From positions 124,001 to 188,000 of the forward strand of contig WIXG01000112.1 in NCBI GenBank assembly GCA_009869945.1: a stretch of 64,000 bases of DNA, given 5' to 3'. This DNA comes from Mesaphorura yosii. Lineage: Eukaryota; Arthropoda; Collembola; Poduromorpha; Tullbergiidae. Shown here piece by piece: positions 40,721 through 52,600 of this stretch (the first letter of the stretch is position 1; each line of letters opens with the position of its first letter). The position numbers and the translations under genes are program-made. Below the pieces are notes generated by a model. The model saw only the letters and a program-made list of their open reading frames with translations. It was not told where the DNA came from and did no database searches.

Positions 40721-41243
40721 GTCTCAGCGAATTGTTCGTATTTTCCATTAAAGTAATTAATTAGAGTACATTTGGCATAAGTTTGTCAATCTGGAAGTGA
40801 ATAATAAGCTGAAATCTACATTTTATCATACAATATTGACTTCATTTAAAATGTAAATGCATACGTACACTTCCCGTGGTGGAGTATTGGATATGAATCT
40901 GAATTTAACTAAATTATAATAATATGACATTGTTAGACTAATTAAGTAATAATTTTAACTGACGATTGTGCTCTTTTCTGAAATAAAAATACTCCACGTT
41001 TAGAAAGACGACTTTGATTTTTATTACTTTCACTTTGGCTTTGAGCCCGCCGTTTGATTCTTTGATTTGTAAGAAAAATACACGCAGACTGTTATAAAGA
41101 TATTTTGCATCAATACAAATTAGAAAAGTCATTAGCAAAACTGCGTATTAAGATTCTTGCATCCAATTAAGAGGGATGAAAGCCGCATGACGTTCGTGGC
41201 AGCAGGAATTTGAATTTTGTTAACACTAGTATGACAGAATTTG

Positions 41244-41538
41244 TCTCTGACTCTTCGCTCAAAATCTTCAGATTGGCTTAATTGTACAAGGCAAGCGATA
41301 GCTTAAATTAATCAGTGAAATCTACTGCATGAACAGTAGGGCTCAGCGTTTTGTACTTAACTTTCAGTTCGTAGTGAATTACTGGTAAAAATTTAAATTG
41401 GTAATTACTACAAATTGAAAGCAAGTCAAACGACGCCGAGGCCTGCCGTTCACGCAGTAGATTTCACTGATTAATTTAAGCTATCGCTTGCCTTGTACAA
41501 TTAAGCCAATCTGAAGATTTTGAGCGAAGAGTCAGAGA
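41244..41538. repeat. long inverted repeat with 85-bp perfect arms, forming a hairpin of about 295 bp
   Basis: The left arm 41244-41328 (starts TCTCTGACTCTTCGC) and right arm 41454-41538 (ends GCGAAGAGTCAGAGA) are exact reverse complements over 85 bp. The 125-bp middle is itself an imperfect inverted repeat: sequence after 41328 and before 41454 continues to pair with scattered, mostly transition, differences and small gaps, down to a loop near 41,380-41,400 (TGGTAAAAATTTAAATTG). Outside the perfect block, weaker inverted similarity continues for roughly 15-20 bp. It could be a palindromic MITE or foldback element, or a hairpin-RNA source. No terminal transposon signature or clear target-site duplication could be assigned. 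Confidence 0.9.
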
Positions 41539-41552
41539 TAATGTCGATTATG

Positions 41553-41633
41553 TGAGGCGAGATAAATGTCAAATATATCTCGTTGCTTTGCCGTTGTGTT
41601 GATGGCAAGCATTATGACATGCATCTCGCCTCA
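41553..41633. repeat. second, shorter hairpin next to the long inverted repeat
   Basis: TGAGGCGAGAT at 41553-41563 pairs perfectly with ATCTCGCCTCA at 41623-41633. Inside, ATGTCA pairs with TGACAT, and GCTTTGCC with GGCAAGC (one bulge), leaving a loop of about 11 nt. The asymmetric internal loop makes a conventional pre-miRNA unlikely. It begins 15 bp after the long inverted repeat and may be part of the same element. Confidence 0.5.
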
Positions 41634-42399
41634 TACTTAAATGCAACTAAATACTTACACAGTGCCAAGGTAAAATCAAGTATACTAATTACAATTTTTA
41701 AACAATCTTTAAGCAGTTGTTTTGCATTTAATCATCAAATCTTCCCTTTGCATCATCAAAGATCGTGTGCCTGCTTCCACCTATGCCGCGTGCTTCGATT
41801 CGTGATCAGCCCGACCTTGTGAGTCACTTCTTTCTCCCTCCACAGATCGCATTCGGTTCCCAAAATTACGCAACTGGGAACTTACAGCTTAGCATTCAGC
41901 AGTAAATGCGTGCTTCACTTTTCTCATGAGCGTACCTCATCCTCAGTACAGTGTACAAGGTTTTTGTGGAGTGTGGAGTGGTAGGAGAGTGGCAAAGCAA
42001 GCAAGTGGCAGGTGTGTTATTTTCCTTTTCATTGCATTGCCCGTTGCCTTTAAAGAGAGAACCTCACCAGCACCAGCTTCAACGCATGGTCAGAAAGAAT
42101 CCCAATTCCTGGTCTGTATTGTATTGACGTAGAAGCACAGAACGACAGAACAGCAAAGCAAAGCGCAAAGGTTTCCAAAGCTGTTCAGCATTCAGCATTC
42201 CCTTTTATATTTTCTTTTGCCTGCCTAGCATAGTTCGAATTGCAGAGCAAGCGCAATCCAACTAAGCATTCGATTCGTATCGCACAATTCTGCAGTACTT
42301 CACACAGGCAGGCAAACCAAAGCAAAAGGCTGGCATTCGCATCACCTTGTTCGCTCAGAAAGGGTTTTCATTTGTGTAAAGACTCATTTACTTTAGAAG

Positions 42400-42772
42400 T
42401 GCGGTGGTTGTTCGAAAGAAAACAACAAAATTGCATTCGTTTGGTGTCGATCCGCTCGTGCGCCTGGAAAAGTCAAACGCTTGCGATCCTTCATTCATTC
42501 GCGAATCGCGAGGGCGAATTTGTTCGCGGATTGAAGTTTGGCGACCGCGACCAGTGCGCTGGTGCAGTGAACTTAAAAATCCGGGTGAATTTGTGAGAAT
42601 CTAGTCAAAACCGAAGCGGATGTAAGTGACTTTGACAGGTGGACTGGGAAAATTGTGTAAAAGTCTTGACACCTGAACTTGGATTTGAATTTGGAGTTCG
42701 TACAAGATTTCTGATGATTTAGTGGGGATTTGGTGGAGATCGGCAAGTCAGGGAATTCTTTGGACAGTCAAG
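42400..42772 (+). promoter_or_regulatory. Cals: candidate CpG-rich first exon and 5'UTR of calsyntenin
   Basis: From about 42,405 to 42,620 the sequence has around 23 CpGs in some 215 bp, clearly more than its flanks, and is GC-richer. A consensus-like donor GTAAGT starts at 42622 (CGGAT/gtaagt), and a TTTAG acceptor ends at 42722, so a small 100-bp 5'UTR intron is possible. The in-frame sequence upstream of the ATG at 42773 has a TGA at 42686 and no earlier ATG. A transcription start within or just upstream of this block is likely; the exact base is unknown. Confidence 0.35.
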
Positions 42773-42830
42773 ATGTTCAAATGCATCTTGGCGTTATCTC
42801 TTTGCGTCGGGGTCATCGGTAGTTCTTCCG
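42773..42830 (+). CDS. Cals: calsyntenin coding exon 1: signal peptide
   Basis: Encodes MFKCILALSLCVGVIGSSS and the first base of the next codon: a Met-Phe-Lys n-region, a hydrophobic core (ILALSLCVGVIG) and a small polar Ser/Gly end suited to signal peptidase. A gtaagc donor begins at 42831. The frame is open upstream to a GTG at 42722, but with no ATG, so M at 42773 is chosen. Alone this exon would be weak; the matching phase and the following calsyntenin exon support it. Confidence 0.75.
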
Positions 42831-45800
42831 GTAAGCTTTACACCTTTTATGAGTCTTTTAAATTTCACGTAAAAACGCAGAAAATCGGAACGACGTTTTC
42901 ACGGAAAGGAAACGTTATTTCAACTTTGCTCCAGAATTGAACAAATTTTAGATATCCGTTCATTCATTTTCCTGTATCGTATCTGCTGCTATTCATTTCC
43001 CATTCGCATTCGCAGGTTGTAGAATTACTGATAAGATACGATACGAGATTTTGGTGCTAAAATCAATAACCGCTTAACCCAAACTAAAAGCATGTGGTTT
43101 AGAAGTGCACGAGCTTGAATTCAGCCGTTATCATGAACAGGCACTCCATTCGACCGATATGTGAGCGCAGGACAAAAATTGGTGTCGATATCAGGCTTTT
43201 AGCATTACTCATCGATTGCAGGCTAACATACTATAGACTTACAAACTATTCTTCATCCGTCCCTGTCAGCTACCCAGCCTTCGATAAAAGGAAGAAATAT
43301 GCACGAATTGTTCGCGAGAAATATGTATTCGATTCGAGAATTCACGGAATGCGCACAGCGCATGTTTTATTGAGCATATTTCTCATTGGGAGCCCAGCCA
43401 TTGGCAGACAAATTAAATTTTAACAATGACAACGCAAAGCAATGGCTCGCATTCGCACTTCATAAGAACACGACAGGAGAGAAATATTCAGGTCAGCTAA
43501 ATCTAACTGAAATAACAATCGACGTGAAGCGTTGTTGAACATTGCTCAGTTCCAAATTCCAGACGTGGATTAATTCAACTTTACTAATAATTCATTCGTT
43601 CTCTGTTCTCTGCTATCTGCTTTCGAGAAATTAGTTCTCGAGTGAGAGGCTTGCATTTGCATTTCCCATCGACAAGAATTAAGAATGTTTGTTTCTTTGA
43701 GCCGAGCGAAGCGGCAAGCGGGCTGAGAATAGAATTCTTGAATTCATTACTTTAAGACGAAACGAGAACAACTGTCGGCCGGCCAGAGAATAATATCCAT
43801 TTGTTCTTCTAATCGCATTAGTATTAATGGAAAAATCTGTTGATATCAAAAATAGCTTCGGCTTCGAAGAAGAAAGAGCGACCGGTCGTAACTTCTAGCT
43901 GTAATTTGTAGCACCAGAAAAGAATGCACAGCGGCATCACTCGTGTGAAAGAATTGTCACACGGCTAATGGGACGTGAAAGATGTTGTTTGCTTCAAGCG
44001 GACTGCTTTTTAGACGTCTCGCGTCTTCACCTTGCCTAGGAACTTGCCAACCTGTAAAAACTTGCACACTACACTACGATAAACTCAATTTAAACTTGAT
44101 GTCGGACGTCGCTGGATTAAAAGTACATTTCATATTTTGACGCTTTGAACATTGATCGGGCGCTCCGCTTCGTCAATTTAATTCCGCGTTCATACATTCA
44201 GTCATTCAGGCCAAAACCACATTCACATTTGTATTCGCATGCCGCATGCTGATTGTTTAACAAATGCCAACTAAATAACCTCCTGACGCATGCCACTTCT
44301 GTCATGTTCATGTCGAAAATATTTATTCTGGCCCGCAGACGCAGCCGTGCCGAAGCTGCTTGCTAGAATGACTTTTAACTTCATAATCACAGATCACAAA
44401 AAAAAACGCCACAGCGCTGCCGCAGTTCGCAGCTTTGCTACTTCACGTGCATAGGCATACGCACCTGACACTGACACAATTATGCGTCAGCACCTTCCTC
44501 TGTTCTGCTAGTTAGCTACTCCATTCTGCACAGCAGAAAGAACAGGACATGGAATTTCCTACCCAGCACTCGTCGAATTAGTATTTTTTTTAACTCGTAA
44601 TTTGCCGTTGCCATTTGCGTGGAGCGAAATTGCGAAACGTAGGATTCTGTGAATCGCAATCGCAATCGCGAAAAACGAGCGTGTAAGATACTGGATTAGC
44701 TGATGTGATGATTTTTTGTTGTCAAATGATAGACATTCCATTACGTAACAGTAATGCAACAGCAAATTACCGTGGCACAGCCGACTGTAGAAAACGGCAG
44801 CGGATACAAATCAGTGTTTCAAGTAGAATTATTTTGAGATTTGCCGGAAGTGAAGAGTACTTTGAGATTCTAAATAGTGAAACATATTATCAAATTCCAA
44901 ATTCCATGGGCTTCAATTTTGGTTTGGAGCAGCGCGCTCGCGCCCCCACAAATCCGAGATGGCTTAGAACGGCTTTTGTACTTGCAGTGGTAATCACGGT
45001 GGAAGCAGAATCAGAATAATTAAATCCATCAGGCGAGATTCTGCTGAGTAGTACTAAAAGGCTTATGATTACGACACTCACGATCTTGGCTTTGGCATCT
45101 GTTACACAGTCGACTCACAGGAAACTTCGTTTTCATTTATTTTTCAATGACAAAAGTGCAAATTAAATTTTGATTGTGAGCCAAAACTTTTCTCATATAT
45201 CATTGAACGTTTAGAAACGTCATTTCCTAAGTCAAAGCCATACCACGCCATAAGCCTCGTAACTCGTAGCTCGTAATTTGGCATCATAAACTTACTCACT
45301 GCCACCGCGTGTAAACTAATTTGAGGCTAATTTTTCTCCGGCTGGATCTTCATTCATTCAGGATTACCAAAAGCCTTCCAATTCCAAGTTCGGTCGACGG
45401 TGTCGTGCCGCGTTTTATGATAAGATGACGATTATTACATTGGAAATTAATTTGACAGATTGTAGTTTATCTCGGAGGGAGGTAGTCAGTCTTCTTTATT
45501 GCGCTATCTCTCTTAATGCATATTTTGTGTACGAAATACGAAATTATTAGCAAAACATCAAATGCGAAACGCCTTTCGCCCGTCCAACGGTCATTCGATT
45601 ACGGGCAAAGTTTTATGACTACACAAATTTAGATAGAAATTGAGCACACACGAATTACCTGACCGACCAGCCACGAAAATTCGTGAATTATTACTGGCCT
45701 CATGCGCGATGACGTATTACTAGACACGTATTTGCGACCATTTGACATTTGATCAAGCTCCATGCTTATTTTAGGACAGGGCACGGCAAACAAGCAAGTA

Positions 45801-47507
45801 TTTACCTTTGACCTTCACCGACGTTGTTTTTGATTTAACTAAAGCTTGTTTGGTTCTGAAGTTTCAAGTTCCCGAGTAAATAAGGCAGTGCTGTGCTTTT
45901 AGTTACTTAGCAGGTAACTTTGTTGATTAACTTGCCATCGTCCCTTCACATCGGCTTCGTTGTCTTGTCTGCCGGTTCTTCTCTGCTCTCTCATTTCTCA
46001 ATCAAGCAAATGAGAGCAAGCATGCAAAAGTAAACGCCCAAAAGCTTAACGGAAGCTTGAGGAATCGGACTACTCTTGCTCTTTATTCTGGGAATTCAAA
46101 TCATGAAGTTTGTATGTCAAAAATCAATATTGGGCATTAAATAATGACGCACGAAAGAACACCCTGCTGGGGCTGTGTGAATTCACGAGCTCGTACTGCA
46201 TTTCATTAGCCATTGAACCTAGTTTTATTTTAGGACATTAATTTAGTCTGTCCTGTGACCAGAAAACCTGAGAATTAATTGCTTCTGTCCTTACTGGTTG
46301 GGGTCATTGAATTAAGAGAATGAGGCCCAAAGGGCGAAGTTCAATCTCATTGCTCGTTCAGATTGCCAATTCCTTAATTACGTATTGCATCAGACAAATC
46401 AACACAGTCTGAAAACAAGCACCATTTTTTCCTGTGATACCTTGATTCCCAGGCATTTTTTCTTTATTGCTGGTAAAACCCGTGGAATTCGCTGGCAACT
46501 TGCTATTTCGTTATGTCCAGAATTCCTTCTACAGCCAAGAAATTACTTCAAGCATAATTTAAACTGATGGCCGTACTCCCCACACCGCCACATGCCAAGA
46601 AGAATTGTAGAGTTTATTAGTTCCCTGTCCTTTCAACTGGAGCTTGAGTTTTCCCGTCGTCATTTGAGCTCGTTTATGATATCGAAATGCAGAAGCCTTC
46701 AAGATAAACGCCATGTGCCGCTTTGTACAGAGTTAACCTTCAATTCACAAATTCACCAATTCGAAGTCCACGCCGTGCCGTGCATTGTGCATGGCATTAT
46801 TGTCAGTCGTCATTTCTGAACCTGGTCACGAATTCCATTGTCATTTCAGTTTGCAATAGCAATAAGCAATAAGCAATACGGTCTTCATTTATTAAATGAA
46901 CTCGCGACTCGTAGGCAAGGCGCGGAGTTCGCATTCAGTAATTTATGGTCTATTGTCTTATTATTTCGCCTGCCTGCCTGCCTGAATGCGTTATATCGCA
47001 TGAAACGGAGAACGTGGCCATAGTCATGATCATGGACACGGCACGGGCATGGAAAGGCAGGCTGGAGCTGAGCTGAGGTATAATTGCGTATTCACTCCGT
47101 TCGAATAAAACGCTCCAAGGAATTCGGCCCAGCACTTGCATTACATATGCTGTGATGCTCCTCTTGTCCTTTATTCTCAGGAAATTGGTTTTCGCGTATT
47201 CGCTATTCCAGGAAAGTTTTCCATGCGATGAAATTCGAGTCTGGAGCAGTTTAATTATGTTCTCGTCGTCTCCATCCTGCCTTGCCCTGCCCTCCAGCAT
47301 TGTATTGCACTGTGTTAATAAAAGTATTCTTGTTTTGTGCTTCCCGCAGTGCCCCGGCTGGACTTGGTCGACCCTGAGAGTGGATATCATGGCCTGGTCA
47401 AGGAGGACGAGACCGTGGTTGAAGTGAAGCCTAAAATCCGTGCAATTGGAGCCGAAATATGCGGATTCCGCATCATCAACCGACATCATGGCGAAACTCC
47501 ATTCGAG
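42773..47507 (+). CDS. Cals: calsyntenin, 5' part only (gene-level entry, continues beyond the window)
   Basis: Join of 42773-42830 and 47350-47507, phase 1 between them. The encoded start is a signal peptide, then about 53 residues matching the beginning of the first cadherin repeat of calsyntenins. The motif GAEICGFRI corresponds to GEICGFKI in vertebrate calsyntenin-1, followed by the TPFE/VPFD position, and an upstream YHGLV matches YHGIV. Calsyntenins are type I membrane proteins with two cadherin repeats, a LamG-like domain and a kinesin-binding cytoplasmic tail, acting at synapses and in axonal transport. Here only about 72 residues of a protein of roughly 1,000 are present. The next expected motif (a DKSTGEG-like sequence, then KEKLDCE) is not found by eye in any frame up to 64,000, so the gene runs off the window. 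Confidence 0.88.
42831..47349 (+). other. Cals: calsyntenin intron 1 (4.5 kb)
   Basis: GT at 42831 and AG at 47348-47349. No coding region recognised; open frames are short and without known motifs. A GCCT tetranucleotide run (about four units) is at 46968-46984, and a reverse octamer ATTTGCAT at 43655. Confidence 0.75.
46968..46984. repeat. GCCT tetranucleotide microsatellite
   Basis: Four tandem GCCT units in calsyntenin intron 1. Single GGCA/GCCT-like copies are scattered through the non-coding DNA of the window. Confidence 0.8.
47350..47507 (+). CDS. Cals: calsyntenin coding exon 2: start of first cadherin repeat
   Basis: The acceptor is ttcccgcag before 47350; TG completes a Val codon and the sequence reads VPRLDLVDPESGYHGLVKED, then about 30 more residues to TPFE. 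The conserved features are the YHG motif, acidic ED residues and the GAEICGF strand typical of calsyntenins. The gtcagt donor is at 47508, phase 0. The exon lacks the usual DXNDN calcium motifs, which in this family come later in the repeat. The 211-codon frame on the opposite strand across it is an antisense shadow. Confidence 0.92.
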
Positions 47508-49590
47508 GTCAGTACATTTAAAATTTCCTGAGTAGTTCTCTCTCGTTAGGTAAATAGTAAACAAGTACGCACACGCATTGCGCAAGCAATTTGCACAAAA
47601 GGGAGTCTGGTCTCTGATAATTAAAAGTGTGAATTGCGAAATGGATTACACGCGTCGGATTTCCACCATCGTTTTCTAATCATCGAATGCAAATATAGAA
47701 GTTCGCGATGAAGCTGTGCTTTGCAAATTTGCAGGGTCTTGTTAATGCAAATTACCTTCATGACTCGAAAGCAAAGCAAATGTTCTTTCAATTTGCCAGC
47801 TTCTGTGAACCTTTCGCCTTGTAGATTTTAAAAGGGCAAATTGAATTTGCATTCTACACTGTTCTGCACAGACACTCTACGGTCTGAACTTTGCAACCTA
47901 GGCAGGTGTGCCGTGTGTTTAATAAAATTCATGTTACCTGAATACTTAATTTATACACAAATTTTGCACAGCCCACGCACAATCACACCCGCACTGTCAC
48001 AACATCACTACAGGACCAAGCAGAGTGCATTAAGCGAATGTAATACCTTACCTTTTGCCATAAAATTAGAGAGGTTGTCGTTTGAGAGACGTGGCAACTG
48101 TTGGGTCGTATAATTGTCCATATTTGTCGTTCGTGGTACTGCCATTTCTACATTACATTTAGCAAAGGAACGCGTTAAAGTTAAGATACTTATCTCCCTT
48201 GCAATCCGGTCGAGCCTTTGCGTTGCATTAATTTTGCGAGCGCTGTGTATTGGATTTTTAACGAGCAATTGTTTTAAAAGCGACATGCAGCGATGCGACA
48301 AACGAAATCAGACAATGTTTGAGAGGAATTCAAGCCCAAGCCATAACATCCCGAGTGGGATGAACTGGGTTGCGTGAGTCTGCGATTTTTCCGAAGAATA
48401 CTAAATGCGTACGCAGTACTCCAAGTTGGCCAAGTAAGAGTCAAGATGTTGGGGTCGGGATGTAAATGTTTATTTTTAAAACCACACAGACGCTAAACAG
48501 CGAACAAAAGCAAAGGCAAATGCTATTTATGCTCTGCTATTATGCGTTAACGACGGATATCGTTGCATATTGCTTTGTGTGGTGAAGTGTTTGCCAATCA
48601 CTTGAGGATACATTAAACACTGCATTTTGTACAACGTACTCCAGGTTAAAAGCGCCTTTGGCCTTTGAGGGTTGCGGACTAATTTCATTATTTCCGAATT
48701 GTAATCACTTGAGAAAGTCCTTTTGATCAACTTGGCCAGTCAAATGAAGTTCGCGTCGCCAGAATGGCACAGGAAATAGCAATTAAAGGTCTTTGCGCAA
48801 AAATTATAAGAGCAAAGAAATAAACAGAGCTTATTTCTGAGTCCGACATAATAATAAAAGAAATAGAATTCCAATTCAGTTTGCTCTTTAGACGGACATT
48901 GCTTCCATAAATTGAATCATCTAGACACTTATGTCATGTGGCCAAGAAAGCCAAGTCAGTCAGCTGAGTGCACAACAAAAGGCTTTAACTGATGTTCGAA
49001 CCTTTTGCATTTGCTTGCTCTAATGGATATGGAAAACGGTTGGCCCAATTTAATTATACGCATGGCACGAATATAGTTTGGCGTACCATAGAGGCTTTTG
49101 CGTTCACTTTTGCATGGAAAATGAATATTCGCGTACACGAGCAGTAATTTCCTCTTCACATGTACACAAACAATTAGTATCCAGGATATTTATAATGCAT
49201 TAGGCACTCTGCATAGTGAAACTTCAGTCTGAGCTTCGATTCGCCTTCGCTTTCGTGGTTTATTTCACTGCATCGCATAATTCTGCTTTTTCTACATTTG
49301 CAGTTAGCAAAGTTAGCATGGAATGACACGCATGTATGCTCCATGCGTCTTTTGAGAGCGATGGGAATTCGGCGTTGTGATTATGATTATACAATGTGTT
49401 GGACCGTGCTGTTATTTTTGTTGTGCTTTTGTGTGACATAATGAATCTACTGCCATACCGTGCCGTGTCATACCGCCACGCTTTGTCATAGCCAAGTCGA
49501 AATTTCACGTTCCAGTCAGCAGGGAAAGCCATTTGGCCATTTCGCTTTACAATAGTTTGAGTTCGACGTTCGCTTTCGTACTGGCCGTGG

Positions 49591-49614
49591 TCGCAGTCGC
49601 AGTCGTAGTCGTAT
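49591..49614. repeat. GTCGYA hexanucleotide repeat
   Basis: About four units alternating TCGCAG and TCGTAG. The same hexanucleotide family occurs at 5511-5535 and more loosely at 16318-16337, suggesting a genome-wide simple-repeat preference. Confidence 0.7.
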
Positions 49615-52600
49615 CGATCGTAATTCGTAAGTTGACGTTCAACATGTCATTCGTCCATGTTTGATGTTCATGTTGATGTTTGTGCAATTTTAGTGCTGTG
49701 TATTGTCCTAAGCTATACTGGCTTTAACTGTGCCGCCGTGGGGCCATCGCGCAAGACAATAATACATGGACATACATAAAACTCGTCAAAGTTTTATTAG
49801 GGCCACGACATGGACGTTTTTCCAGTACTCCGACTGCAGCTGTACAAAATTGTAGGACAGCACAGAAAGTAGTTCGCGGGCATTTTCATATTGTATTGTA
49901 CCTGAGGGAATTATTAAAAAGACAGCAGGCAGACAGAGAAAAGGGACAAACAAAACAGAAACTCCACGACATCGACATGCCATGATCACAACGGTAAATG
50001 GCTGTATACGCGCATGCATTTAGTACGCTAGCACGATGGATACTGGATTGCTGGATTCTAACATATTTTAATTATGCATGGCAATGGTCTGTGTTACGGC
50101 ACGGGCACGCATACGGGCATGAGGCTTGCAGCAATTGGCTTCGCACTTTGCATTTTACGGGGTCTTTTGTGTTTACGAGCATTTAAGGATGACGACGACG
50201 AGCAATGATTTACATGGCGTATGCACGGAAAGAGGCTGGATTAGCACAAAATTGGCAGTGGACACCTGTGAACTTTGACAAACTTTAACTTTTCGGTATG
50301 GCCTTTCTTTTGTGGTTGTGAGTGAAATTTGGTCAGAAATTTGACACTGAAAATGAAAGGCGACGGCGAAAGGCCATGCCAGGCGAGGGCAGGTGTTTCA
50401 TGCTCTCATGCTGTTGAGATTTATTAAAGAAGTTGAGTTAAACTTCTTCGCAGCTGTCGTCCAGCCATGTCGCATTTTATGCTTGAGTAATTCTTCAGGG
50501 ACAAAATTTCTACAATTGGAACGTCGGGATTTGTTAAAGCACGACTGTAACGCAGGATTTCCATTTCACGACTATTGATTTTTGCACTGTACTTACTTAA
50601 CTTAAAAGTGTGTGCAAGTCGTTTTATTTACTTTACCATTATTGCATTGTACTCGAACTCCTTTTCATTGACTCTTTAACAAGTGCTTAGTGCTTATATT
50701 TCTCTTGGAAATCCGTTGCCTGCCTACAAATTGCAGTCAGCGTCAGCAGGTTCACATGGCATAATGCAATGGTAATACGATTTGGCAAGCGTGAGACGAC
50801 GTCTCGTGTGATGATGTTGGTTTAAGAAGTGAGAAAAAAGCAATAGCAATGGCAATATATTCCTTTTGTGGGTAAAGACGAATACGAATGCGTACGAATG
50901 TGTAGGAAATCCATTAATGGTTTTCTTTTGATGATGCAAAGCCCAAGCATACATTTCTATGCTAATGAGCGTAATCTGTTACGGCTTTTGCAGACATGTC
51001 TTGAAAGTGTTCGACTAACTTCGACTGGAAATATTCAGTGTATGACACGACTCTGGTCTGGCCTGCCTTTCGTTTTCGTATGCCCCTAAATTGAATTAGA
51101 GGCTATATTTCTGCTGCTATCCTGCTGAAGGGGTTAATTTAGATTTATTCTATAGAGAAGCAGTCCCATCGCAGTCTCAGCCTCCTTCATTGTTAATTTA
51201 AAGCTGAATACTTTATTCATGCGTTGTGCTGTGTTTTGTCATGATGTCCTGCTTTGCTTGGAGAAGGCAAAGAAATGGATCGTGAATCAGACATGAATCG
51301 TGAATCAAACCGTGCCTAGACGACATTCATGGGTTTTAATATGATTCGGTTGTTGGAGGGAGACTGTGAAAGTATTCCAGTGCTCTTGCGCTTGGCCTTG
51401 CTCATAATTTGTTGGCGGTTCACGTAAAAATTTGTCGCACACTCGCAGCAGCAGCATTCAACTTCAAAATTAGAATATGTTATATGTCTACCACGTACAG
51501 GGCTCAGAATTACACGAAGAGGCCAAAGTCCGTTGAATGCGTTTTCGTTAAATGCTTGAGTAAGTTTTTCCAGCGAGGCGAGGCGAGACGGCGAGAAAAC
51601 TTTTCTTATTCCGGGGTTATTGTAAGTACGTGCTTGTGTCCTCTGCACTGCAAGCAGCAAAAGGAAGTTGGAACATGATTTATCCATAAACAGCAGCGCA
51701 GCGCAAGAATATTTTATACATGATAAATATTTTGTTCGCTTTGTCCATTGTGTTTCGTGTTTGTGGTTTGTTCTGTCTGGAAAGTTTTTCTTACTCGAAT
51801 GCGTGCATTTACAAAAATGTGTTCAAGGCGGGCGGCGAGGTTCGGCCCGTCGTGAGTCTTGATAATGTGCAGGATAATGAAGTATGGCATGGCGGAACGC
51901 GAATTTGGACCCAAAATCTCGCAAGTCGCAAGTTGTTGTCTTGAGCCTCTCGTCTCGGTTTCTGTTATCTGCTTTCCATTTCACATTGAATTTGCTTTGG
52001 TTGCGTATACACAAGAGATTCGATCACATCCAAAATTCTAATGAAGGCGAAGGGGAACTCGCTCGATTGCTGTTTACGTTAACTAAGATACATCTTCATT
52101 GAAAATCTCAGCTGCAGTGCAGTGTTTTCATTTTCCGAGTTGAGTGTCTTGTCTTCTGGAATTTTTGTATCTTCTGTTTCTGTGGCATAAGACTGCGAAG
52201 CGACTGCTGAAGAACATTAACCAAAGCAAACTCGGCTCAGGGCCGAGGTTCAGAGCAGAACGCGCAGAGCAGCATTAGCATTAGTAAATGTAAATACGCA
52301 TGCTGGCCTGGTGGCTGGTTTAACCTACTTTGTAGACAATTTTGCCTGCATCGCCAACAGCTTCTTGGGTCGGTTATGCCCGTTCAGTGTTCCAGACCAC
52401 TTCAAAGAAGCAGAAAGAGGAAATGTTAGCAGTGGCTGTTTGGTGCTTTGCCGATGCGATGCGAGAAGAAAGATAATTAGCAAACAGCGAAGCGAGTCTA
52501 GCCGGGCCCGTGCTTGGCGTGGCTGTTAAAAACGAAAATAATCACTCACATGAGGGTTGCGAATTGGTGAGATATGCAAGATGAGATCTACTGGTGACTC

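Larger units (their letters stand above)
40721..42399. other. intergenic DNA between the dati-like gene and calsyntenin
   Basis: Apart from the two inverted repeats at 41.24-41.63 kb, no gene, RNA gene or transposon protein is recognisable. Open frames are at most about 80 codons and composition is AT-rich. Confidence 0.65.

Noticed and set aside
46950-47585. 211-codon open frame on the - strand
   Set aside because: It lies antisense to calsyntenin exon 2 and surrounding intron; the protein has no recognisable motif, while the + strand exon matches a known family with proper splice sites.
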